Origin: Dasypus novemcinctus
Lineage: Eukaryota; Chordata; Mammalia; Cingulata; Dasypodidae
Assembly: GCF_030445035.2 (NCBI RefSeq)
Contig: NC_080683.1
Span: 23,587,528-23,651,527, forward strand
Reading direction: 5' to 3'
DNA: 64,000 bases
Shown here: positions 50,040 to 58,740 of the stretch, one piece after another
Layout: every line of letters begins with the position of its first letter
Numbering within the stretch: position 1 is the stretch's first letter
Position numbers and translations under genes: made by a program
Notes under the pieces: generated by a model
The model's input: only the letters and a program-made list of their open reading frames with translations
Database searches by the model: none
Told to the model about the DNA's origin: nothing

Positions 50040-51364
50040 CACCTATCTATTTATTTTGAAGAAACGTTAAGGAAGACCCTTCTTTCCATGGTCACGGTAG
50101 TGCGAAGAACGCGTAATATCGATAACTCACGCCACATTTAGTCATCAAAAAATCCGGATAAGGACGTTCAGACGCTCTGCCAAACTGCCACCCGTCACGT
50201 AACCCAATATTGTGTAATAGCTTAGATGGGAATGTTTTTTTTCCTGAAATCCCTTCTTTACTTGTGACTGCACATGAAACACGATTTCTTAAAAAGCACA
50301 ACTTTTCAATCATTTTCCCTCTCCTTTTAACCCCCCGGATAAACTTACATTTCTAATAATTTCCAGAATTTACCGTGGGAGGGGAAAAAATTAGATTTCA
50401 CTTCTGAAGACCTCGAATTGTTCTTTCTGCAGAAAGACAGATCTCTAAATGCCCTACATGAGTTCGACAAGGGGAGGCTGTCCTGGTTTATTGTGGGTTT
50501 GTGTGTGTGAGGAGGGGGTGTGCAGTCGTTCTTTAAATTTGACCACTTCTACTTGCAAAGAACAAAACATCATTTTCCGGACTCACTTTGGTGAGTGACA
50601 ATTACATTGTTTTCGCTTTTAATGAAGGCGGAAGAGCCCAAGAGTGCGTGGCAGAGCAGGCAGCGGCGGAATAAATCACAACCCAGATAAAATATTTGCC
50701 TCCGCCTCGGAGGCGCGGCTCCCGGCGCGCTCACTCTCGGTTAATGGTGTGCGCGATTTCGCCGGCAGCTCCGCCACTCCAACCATCAGAACCAATAATC
50801 TTTACTTTACCCAGTGCTCGCGTATCGATAGCTTCTCTCGCCTCGGGCGTCGGCTTTGATATGTTAATATTTCTGAGTAGCAAATTCTGCAGAGATCATA
50901 TTAATGTTGTACGTACAGAGTGGAACTTTGCCTTCGTTGAATATTCAGATACCGGGTTTCAAAAGGCATCTCTTGAAGAAATGAAACTTCTATTTACAGG
51001 ATTAGTCTGTGTTTTTAATCATTAAAAAAAAAAAAAAAAGGAAAGCCCACTCTCCTTTCCCCCATGAATCTTCTGAAGCTCCCTCCTGGCCCCCTCCCAT
51101 TTGTCAGATGCTAGTCCCTTTCATTTCACGCTGAGTATTTAATAATAGGAGAAAGATGATGGCGATGATGGTGATGATGGTGATGAAGCTAATAATGAAT
51201 GGCTCCAGAATGCAATAGAATGGTTAGGCGCCTAAATGCGTAGGGGGCCAAGGTCTTCAGAAGGAAATGGAAGTGAGATGACAAGACGCAGTCTTTCTAT
51301 ATTTGGGTGAAAAATGACATTTTGGCCCTGGTCTTTTTTTGTGAAATCGGGAGCGCAAACTCCA

Positions 51365-51397
<33 letters not shown>

Positions 51398-54300
51398 TGA
51401 AAAAGTGAGGAAGGAGGGGAGGGAAGCGCCCATGTTTCTCTTTGTGATCACTTGCCTTGCAGCCCCAGGCTAATTTCAGAAGCTTAAATACCACCATAGC
51501 CTCTGGGCCACGCGGAGAGGGAGCGGACCCGGCCACCGGCAAACAGGATCTCTTTCCCGATTGCCCGTGGCTACACAAAATACAAACTACTTTGAATCAA
51601 AACATTTTGGGGGAATTAATATGATTTGAACTGTTTTAAGAGAGCTGGAGTGTGTCAGAATGCTTAAAGGCACGCCGAGGCAGAGGCATTAACACTGAAT
51701 TACAAACATTGTCAGATCTGATTTAATTTTTTTTTAAAGCCTTTCAGTTTAGTAGGCCTGGTTACCCTTCCCTTCTGCAGCCCTGCGGATGGACGGCGGG
51801 CTGCCTGTCAGGAGGCTGCGCCTCTGGACTTCTTCGGGTTTCCAAAAATCCCCAGAAGCGCTGGGATCCGAGTTAGAGAGAACCTTTGCTCTTTTAGCCG
51901 CTCCTGGGTGGAGCAAGATTGGAGAGGGATGGGTAGTCTAGTTTTTCTTCCTTTGTCAGGGCCCGGGATTAGAGAGAGGCTACCCAGAACCGCTTTCTAT
52001 TCTAACTTTTCAAAATTCATCTCTATGGCGCATCCAGTGTGGGTGAAATAGAGCCAGTGATACCTGGAGGTTCGCTTCCCTCGTTAGACCCCACGTGCAG
52101 ATACTGCAGATTAGAAATTCAGTTTTCCTTACATGAAGCCTAAAACCCATATGCCAAAGGATCTAGAGGCACAGTTTGCTGGAAATCTTTGTTTTTGTTA
52201 TTGTTGTTAGTAAGTGTGGTGGCGGGGGTGGGGAGCTCTTCCATTGCTTACTGACTCCCCTCTTTCTTAACTAATTTGAAAATCCACCAAAGGCCAAAGC
52301 GCTCTCAGCATTGGGTAGTAGATTTATTCACCCTACCCCCCACCATTACACACCCACCCCCTCATTAAACTAGCAGGTCTCCCGGTGTCACCCTCCCTTT
52401 CTTTTGTTCTGCCTGGAATCTGTGCCCGGAGGAGGACTTGCAGCCCTCGTAATCCAGTTACACCTGTAATGGTAGATCCTTCTCCAAATAGAGCAATTCA
52501 GGGCTGACACACGATCAGAGGCCTTACTTAATTGCAATTAAGGCCGCACCTCATTTCCTGTTTCATTACAATTAATACCTGCCACTGTCGGCGTGGGGGT
52601 GTGGAGGAGGGGAGAGGAGAAAGAGAGGCTGGAGGGGAAGCAGCCGGGAAGGATCCTAACCGTCCCAGCTCGCACACGCACCTCGAAGAAATGCAACCGC
52701 AGAACAAACAGGGACAGGAAACTCTCCTAATAGCTTACACATTTTTAATGTGTCAGAAAAAACGAGCCATCACTGGAGATGAAGAAGGGGAGAGAAAAAA
52801 TCCCTGCCGTTTGTATTTCTTTCATTTGAATTGTAAACATCTGTTTGGCTGTAAGGCGAACAGAGCATTTATTTTTGCTCTCAAGATTTGGTCTAATTAT
52901 GTCAACACCGACGCCGCGACAAGAGGGGCGGCGCCGCGGCTTTGGAGAGGACGCGCGCACAGAGCCCGCGCGCGGAAGGCCTCCAGGAGGTATTGATCGC
53001 GCCTGGAGAGAGCCCTGGGCTTCCCGTTAAGGTCGGGGCCTGTTCTTAGAGACCAGAGGAGAGCAGAAGGGCGCGTGACTCTGAGGCAGCACTGGGGCGC
53101 CGGGTGAGCAGCAGCTCCTCGGAGACAGTCGCGGGTGTTTGCTCTGCCTTAATTCCCCGGGAAGAGAGGAGGGAAAACGCGCGCAGACCTTCGCCCCAGG
53201 CGTTACAGCCTGTTGCAGAGCACACTGTGTTGCGGTAGTTGCTCTACACAGTGGCGGGGTTGGCTGGTATTTTCCAGGTTGCAGAGCACGTACACGTCCA
53301 TTTTTTCTGTTGCACCTCCCCGTGGCGAGATAAGCTAAGGTCTGAGTATCCCCACTTTTCAGATGAACAGACTGAAGCCCAGAGAGGTGAAACGACTTGT
53401 CCAAGGTCAAGTTGGCCAGGCTCTTACTTGTAGCCCAGTACCCTTTCCACGACCCCATTACCGTGCCTGCAGACACTTTTCCAGCTTCACCAAGAAACTC
53501 ACAGCCCCAACTCATGCTTCTAATGGCTGCGTGGGATCTAACAAAGCCTGGCAGCTGCAAGACCTGATTTGTGGATTTCGCACCTGATTTTGTCACACTC
53601 ACTCTAAAGAGTTGGCTGGCTTCTACTTGCACCCATGCCAAAGTTATGGCTGTTATGATAGCCATCTCCTAGACAAGAGACCTTGAGCAGATAGTCCCAA
53701 TTTTGTTTTTGTTTTTGTTATTACCGTAGCTACACAACTGAGTTGGATGAATCACTGGAAATAGGAGGCCCATTTCCACGTTCCAATTTTAAACAGTGAC
53801 CCCAGTAAAAGCACTGCTTGAGCATACTAAGAGTGGGAAGCGGATGAACTCTGGAGTAGTTCTGCCGGGGGGTTCTGACTGTGCCACCAGAGATAGTCCT
53901 CCCAGTCTAGAATGAATATCTCACCGTGAAGAGCTGGTATGCAACCTGGCCTCCTTGAAGAACTTCAGCTAGTAACACTGGGGATGAGCACTACAAATGC
54001 CTTGGCCCCCCTGCTGTTTCACAGCTTCCTTTCTTTGAGCTTCTCTTTCTTTCATTGACGCCATCTGTAGTCTGGATCCCCTTAAAGACGTCCTATTCCA
54101 TCAGTACCTTCCTTCCGAATGCAAAACTCTGGTTATATTGACCTCTTTCTCTTTCCTACCTCCCTGCGAGCCACTGGAAAGAAAGATATCAGGCTCCCCA
54201 TGTTGCTGCAAACTCTACGAGTTGCCAAATCTTTAGCCAGGACAAGAGAGTTCCCCAAGGCTGCAGGAATGCCAAGTATCAAAGTAACAGAAATTCCCTT

Positions 54301-57263
54301 TAAAGATACTGTGACATAAAAAATAAAAGACTCTAGAGTTGATAGCTGATCCTGAATACAAAATAAATCCTCCAGGCAATTTGTGTGTGCATAAAACATA
54401 CTCTTAATGTGCAGCCTGTGTCACTTCGCTAATAAATGCTTATTTTTTGAACATAAGCCAGAAGGCCAACCTGGATGCGGGAGAGAAAGGTGGGGGGTCC
54501 AGGGAGTTAGGACATGGTTAAGTAGCAGACCCAGTGGCTTCCTTAGGAGCAGCTGGCTTTCAGCAGATGGGTTCACTTTGCCAAAATGGGCCTGTTTTCT
54601 AAAGTGAGAGAGCCTGATTTAACTCCTTATTTTGAAATAATAATTTTCCACATCTCTCTGAGTTATATTTTTAATCCAATGAAGATTAATAAAGACAAGA
54701 AAGGTCTAAACTTGTATCCTTCCCTTTCTTTAAGTGCCAGGAAAACAATACATACATATACTCAAACACGCCTTTCTCTTCCTTACAATAAGCATAAACC
54801 ATGTTGTGTGAGATTCCTTGTGCCCTCAGTTATGTACTGGTTAGTGTGCAAGGAATGCATTTTTTATGTAAGAATATGAATTTGCTTATGACTCATAGTA
54901 ACTGTGGGGGGGGGGAAGGGTTCTATGATTTTCAAATATAGATATTACGACTTTCTTATTTAATATTCTAGTTTCAAGTTGACCTCAAAATAACCAAATT
55001 CTAAAGTTATTAAGATCATTATACCCACAGTATCGCTCTAAAACCCAGATTTGTTGATACCCAGCTTAGCTTGTTTTCCTGTTCATCTCAACTATTGAAA
55101 AGTCAGTTAAGAATAAAAGAGTTATCTTTTTTCTATCTGTAAGTACAAAGAGAGAGAGTATTAGTACAAGTGGAATGGTCTCCTCAGGCCCAGGAATCTA
55201 GGGACACTTTGTTTTTTCTTGTAACTCAAAACTCTCTCTGGAAAGAGAGATAGGGAAGCCCAGGTGACTTTGGGTTTCCAGCTCCTGAGGCAGGAGTTTT
55301 CCCAGTTTTCTGTGGTATCTGCCATAAATTTGATGACAAGAAAGGGATTTCAGTTTGACAGTTGAAATTATGATTTCTCAGATTTCACCTGAAGGCAGAT
55401 TTCCAGGCACTGCCTTTGGAAATTCAGACGAGACACAGTACCCAGCTTGGAGAGCTGCTGCCTAGATGGTCCTCCTCTCCTATTTTTTTCAGGCATTAAG
55501 GGTAATCATGGCCTCAGAATATATAGAGAAAGAGACCTTGATCCCCAGCACTTCCAGGAGAATCTTAGATGACCATAAGACAACCCAGGAGGGACCCTAG
55601 CAAGTACAGGAATAGAAACACTTTAAGAGTGGGGCAAGTTTAGCCTATTTTCTTCTCCCAGTTCCCGAGATCACTTTGCCTTTTTAAACATCCTGCATCC
55701 TCCCACCTTCTTTCACCTCTGTGCCCAGAGAATGTACCTAAATCCGAATGCCAAGACTCCACCAACCCACTCTTCCATCTGAGTTGTTAGTCAAACAGGA
55801 GAGCATCTACCTAGGTGGTAAGTGATGAGATTAAGGCTTCACAGATTTTAATGTCCACATTTATCACCTTAGGCAGGGGTAGGAGTGGTTACCATGCAGA
55901 GTCCAACTAAGAATTCTGGATTTGAGTCTGACATTCTGCATTCCTAACAAGCTCCTAGGAGACTCTGATACTGCTAGTTGAGGAACACATATTGAACAAA
56001 AAAAATGGTTTTGGACAACTTTCCCCTGCCTACCACCTATATATTTTCTGTTTTCCCTCTTAGAACCTCACACTTTAATGAAAGTCGGTCTTAAGATTAT
56101 CCATAAATGATGTTTTTTCCCCATTTTTCCATTGAACCAAGAAAATTCCTGGTTTATGCAGCCACTATGTTAGCAGTGTGGACATTGGCACAGGTTTTTG
56201 CAATGGGGCAAGAACTGGGCAGCTGGAAACCTTCCCTGGCTGTGATCACCCTTGGGTCTTCAGGTCCACTTCTGTCATTGGCTGCCTGAGGTTAGGGACT
56301 GCACTCTTGTTCCTGGAGAAGAGAGAAGCTCAAGGGGTTTTCTGGACCTCAGAGATCGAAGGCTTTTCCTCCAGTAGCCACAGCATGCCACTGTTTGACT
56401 GCACTTCCAGAAGCTTCTGCTAATGAGCAAATGATTTTTGGTGGGCCTGCAGATTATATGACTGTGGTGTCTTTAGTTGGCAGATGTATGAAGGAAAGGA
56501 GGTGGCAGTTCTCAAACATTTTGGAAAAGGGCCCTCAAAATTTTTATCTGTATAATAAGCCTTGGATAAAAAGCATCTATCCATTGTTCGCGTGTGTACA
56601 TACACAGAGCTACGGATAACTAACAACTACCCTGTGTGGATTTAGTTGGTGTTATTTGAAAGGACGTCTTCAGAGAAGCTTTCTAAGATGATCAGGGTGG
56701 TGTCATGTATTCCCAAAGCCAGACTGGCACCTTTATTAGCTGCCTCTCATGCTTTTGTTCTCTCTCACTGTCACTAATATGTATATACTTTTCCCTCTCA
56801 AGGTGGTACCTGTGTGGTCAATCCCACAGACTTGTTTTGCTCTGTCCCTGGCCGTTTGTCTCTTCTCAGTTCTACTTCTAAATATAAGGTGACTATAGCC
56901 GAGGTCAAGCGACGACTCTCACCTCCTGAATGCCTCAATGCTTCACTCTTGGGAGGCATTTTGAGAAGGTAAGACAAAGTTGTTTTCTGGCACTGTGGGT
57001 CTGCTGACTGTTTCAACACCACACTCCTCAAGCCCCAGCCCTATTTCTCCCCCCTGATGTTGAATTCCACTTATGGTCAAGTCTTCTTATCATTTTCTTT
57101 AGAATGGGGACTTTCACAACTCAGTTTTTATTTGTTTTTCATAGAGCAAAATCCAAGAATGGGGGTCGCTGCCTGAGAGAGAAACTGGATAGGCTTGGCT
57201 TGAATTTACCAGCAGGAAGACGGAAAGCAGCCAATGTTACCCTCCTCACTTCCTTAGTTGAAG
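42652..57263 (+). CDS. TFAP2D: Transcription factor AP-2 delta, exons 1-5 (3' end outside window)
   Basis: The joined frame is 42652-42690, 43722-44219, 47592-47652, 56803-56968 and 57145-57263. That gives 883 nt, or 294 residues plus one base, of a protein that is about 450 residues in human. It starts [13 protein letters not shown] and runs [15 protein letters not shown], which identifies AP-2 delta rather than the other AP-2 paralogues. AP-2 proteins are nuclear factors that bind GCCNNNGGC as dimers. AP-2 delta acts in brain, retina and midbrain development (known for mouse). The N-terminal activation region and the start of the basic DNA-binding domain are present. The helix-span-helix dimerisation part must lie beyond 64000. 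All splice sites are GT/AG and phases agree. No frame break is seen, so the gene looks intact. Confidence 0.95.
42701..42780 (+). repeat. T-tract and CGG/GGT triplet-rich tract in intron 1
   Basis: T23 at 42701-42723 is followed by a CG/GT stretch and about 13 triplets of CGG, TAG or GGT type at 42739-42777. It starts 10 bases after the exon 1 donor. Triplet and homopolymer tracts are length-variable in many genomes. Confidence 0.85.
42781..43721 (+). other. TFAP2D: TFAP2D intron 1, with CpG-rich 3' half
   Basis: The intron spans 42691-43721. It holds TTTAATTATAATC (42816-42828), G-tracts near 43035-43070, an ATCT-type stretch near 43195-43220, CpG-rich DNA from 43260, and a GT repeat at about 43425-43458. 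TATATAG lies at 43471-43477. An ATG at 43671 is in frame with exon 2. Confidence 0.7.
43722..44219 (+). CDS. TFAP2D: TFAP2D exon 2
   Basis: It encodes residues 14-179 (166 codons, phase 0 at both ends), from IRHDGSNSY to AGAEDLQ. The acceptor is TTCCTTCCAG (43712-43721) and the donor CAG|GTAAATAAG. The region is rich in Ser, Tyr, His and Gln, for example [11 protein letters not shown], and forms the N-terminal activation part. AP-2 delta is known to lack the PPxY motif of the other AP-2 proteins, and I see none here. The exon lies in CpG-rich DNA. The EDLQ near the end differs from the DDLQ that I recall in human. Confidence 0.95.
44220..47591 (+). other. TFAP2D: TFAP2D intron 2
   Basis: The intron is 3,372 bases. 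It has a TC-rich tract at about 44308-44372 and a GGAA/GAAA-rich tract at about 45000-45165. No young repeat is visible. Frames in it have no support as genes. The single-copy look suggests conserved non-coding DNA, untested. Confidence 0.7.
47592..47652 (+). CDS. TFAP2D: TFAP2D exon 3
   Basis: It encodes [20 protein letters not shown] (residues 180-199) plus one base of codon 200. The acceptor is TTTTTTAAG, and the donor AGAG|GTAAGTAC is strong. The length is 61 bases. It links the activation region to the DNA-binding half. Confidence 0.95.
49105..49290. promoter_or_regulatory. CpG-rich cluster in intron 3 (a)
   Basis: This is GC-rich DNA with many CpGs around ACTAATTAGC (49216-49225), a TAAT core inside GC-rich flanks. 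It is a candidate regulatory element, inferred from composition only. Confidence 0.4.
49986..50040 (+). repeat. TATC microsatellite
   Basis: There are about 13 consecutive TATC/CTAT units with few interruptions, so it is likely length-variable between individuals. Confidence 0.92.
50590..50870. promoter_or_regulatory. Intron 3 candidate element (b): SOX-like pair and CpG-rich DNA
   Basis: ACAATTACATTGT (50598-50610) places two SOX-type sites face to face with a 3-base gap. The CpG-rich part 50640-50860 holds an AP-2-type GCCTCGGGC (50840-50848). The sequence is free of repeats. The role is inferred from motifs. Confidence 0.4.
52500..53210. promoter_or_regulatory. Intron 3 candidate element (c): homeodomain palindrome and CpG island
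   Basis: CTTAATTGCAATTAAG at 52527-52542 is a perfect 16-base palindrome with two TAAT-type half sites. A further ACAATTAAT lies near 52569-52577. A CpG-dense block follows at 52905-53180 with the AP-2-type GCCCTGGGC (53012-53020). The frame 52532-52996 crosses this and shows no protein family. It could be an enhancer or an internal promoter. Confidence 0.45.
53325..53455 (-). repeat. MIR fragment
   Basis: It reads as antisense MIR: 'ccacttttcagatgaacagactgaagcccagagagg', 'cttgtccaaggtcaag', then 'gtagcccagtaccctttcca'. Ancient and diverged. Confidence 0.8.
55895..55990 (+). repeat. MER5-like fragment
   Basis: The order 'gaattctgg', 'cattctgcattcctaacaagctcctaggagactctgatactgctag' followed by 'gaggaacacat' matches the 3' half of MER5 (a hAT-type element) as I recall it. 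There is no clear terminal repeat at the left. Confidence 0.65.
56803..56968 (+). CDS. TFAP2D: TFAP2D exon 4, start of the AP-2 DNA-binding domain
   Basis: It encodes residues 200-255, [14 protein letters not shown] through LLGGILRR, 166 bases. The acceptor is CCCTCTCAAG and the donor GAAG|GTAAGAC. It holds the conserved AP-2 stretch [20 protein letters not shown], the beginning of the basic DNA-binding region. Both boundary codons are split (phase 1 in, phase 2 out). The motif is complete and in frame. Confidence 0.96.
56969..57144 (+). other. TFAP2D: TFAP2D intron 4, short
   Basis: This is only 176 bases, from GTAAGACAAAG to TTTTTCATAG. No feature other than the splice signals was recognised. 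Confidence 0.9.
57145..57263 (+). CDS. TFAP2D: TFAP2D exon 5, basic DNA-binding region
   Basis: It encodes residues 255-294 plus one base, with [20 protein letters not shown] and [16 protein letters not shown]. The length of 119 bases matches the corresponding AP-2 exon in other genes of the family, as I recall it. Basic residues are dense ([15 protein letters not shown]), as expected for contact with DNA. The donor is GAAG|GTATGAC. The next exon should begin with the rest of a Gly codon, then an EALHLARDFG-type sequence, and was not found up to 64000. Confidence 0.96.
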
Positions 57264-57639
57264 GTATGACATTCAGCTCTGCAAAATAATGGAGGAGGGT
57301 TGGTATATCTTTAAAACTCGGGTTTGTTAGATTACGCTGTTTATTTTTGTTTATACTATTAATCACAATAGTTAATCAGAGGTGATTTTCCCAATTAATC
57401 TTGGCAATAATGATTAAATTAGATTCAATACAAGGCTTAAATAATTCATAAAAAATTCCTTAACTTACTAATCTTGGAATTAATAGCAAAACTAAGACAA
57501 CAGATGATTTAGGTGCTTAAAGTATTCCCCCCCAAAAACTATGGAAAGCTGGCTGTTTTATTTTCATTATTATTATTCATTTCAGAGTTCAGATAAATCT
57601 GGTTTAACACACTAAAATTAAATGCAACATGATGTACAG

Positions 57640-57840
57640 GATAAATAATAATCCTTTATGAAGTGTTCACAGGAGTCTAGGCATGGTACCAAACCTGAAA
57701 GCACATTGCCTTAATCCTAGTAGACATCTCTTAAATCATGGGGAAGTTCAATGGCTTTATGGGTGAATAAGCTAAAGTCACAGAGAGGTTAAAGTTAAGC
57801 AATGGTATAGAGACAGAGGTGGAAATACATTCCCAAAAGC
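57640..57840 (-). repeat. MIR fragment
   Basis: It reads as antisense MIR, e.g. 'gaataagctaaagtcacagagaggttaaagttaagcaa' followed by 'agagacagaggtgg'. Diverged. Confidence 0.7.
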
Positions 57841-58555
57841 TATTTTTTCCAATTTACCTTTTTACGTCTGTTTCTTCTAGAAGGGACTAAACTTTACACA
57901 TTCTCATTCAGGCTTCTTTTAAGAAGAATTATTATTGGTATCTTATTTTATTTTAACTTTGTTGGGGGTGTTTTTGAATGCCAAATGAAAGTTCTTCCAT
58001 AATCCAGAATGCTATTGTTATGAAAGGCAGGAGGCTTTTGCAAAGGTTCAGTTGAGCACACCTGTGGCACTTTTCTTGCATGCATTACTTATCCATATTG
58101 TATGGTAGGAGGTTATAAGGGAATGAAATGCAAAAACATGTATCTTGCCTTTTAAGATGAACAATCCATAGTCTTTACTGTACAAGTTGACATGTTCTTG
58201 GTAAGATCGCTTTGGTGATTTTTGCTTTGTTTCCTAATAGCAATAATAATAACAACTACACCAATAATATCAGTAGCCATGAACATTTAATGTGTTGCTA
58301 CATTCTACAGTACGTACTGGGTTTGCCTACGCGTGCTGGTACTGAAGGGCTGACATACAGGAGAGGGATCTGATCATCCTGTATCTGGGATGGAAGTACT
58401 GGGGGAAGGGCAAAAAAGGTGGCTTCATTCTAAGGTAGACAGATTCCTGCTCAATTTAAATAAGAATATTGAAATTATAGCTTTTAAAAATAAAATAAAA
58501 CCCTTGTTCAGGATAGAGAGAAGGGGATTCAAGAATTATATGGGTGGTAGGACTT

Positions 58556-58740
58556 GAGTGCCTCTCAAACCCTACTGTATGGAAGAATCCATCAAGGAGG
58601 ATTTTTTTTTTAATTCCTGGGCTCTATCCCCAAACCAATTGAAACTCAAGCTCTGGAGGTATGACCCAGGCGTCTATATATTTTTGAACTTCCCTGGTGA
58701 TTCTCATGTGTACTGAGATTTAAGGATCATTGAAATAAAT
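58556..58740 (+). repeat. MER5-like DNA transposon remnant
   Basis: The order 'gcctctcaaaccc', 'cctgggctctatcccc', 'ctctggaggtatgacccaggc', 'cttccctggtgattctcatgtg' matches MER5 as I recall it. A T-tract lies at about 58602-58613. Confidence 0.7.

Larger units (their letters stand above)
47653..56802 (+). other. TFAP2D: TFAP2D intron 3, repeat-poor with CpG-rich islands
   Basis: The intron is 9,150 bases. It holds CpG-rich clusters near 49.2, 50.75 and 53.0 kb, a TATC repeat, a homeodomain-type palindrome, one MIR and one MER5-like fragment. A-tracts are at 51023-51039 and 51364-51383, and a GATGAT/GGTGAT-type triplet stretch at 51157-51186. No young SINE or L1 was found. Confidence 0.75.

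Noticed and set aside
49986..50040. Short regular repeats considered as a CRISPR array
   Set aside because: It is a simple tetranucleotide repeat without spacers in a mammalian genome.
52532..52996. A 154-residue frame in TFAP2D intron 3
   Set aside because: It crosses the homeodomain palindrome and the CpG-rich block, shows low-complexity Gly/Glu content and has no family resemblance or splice context.
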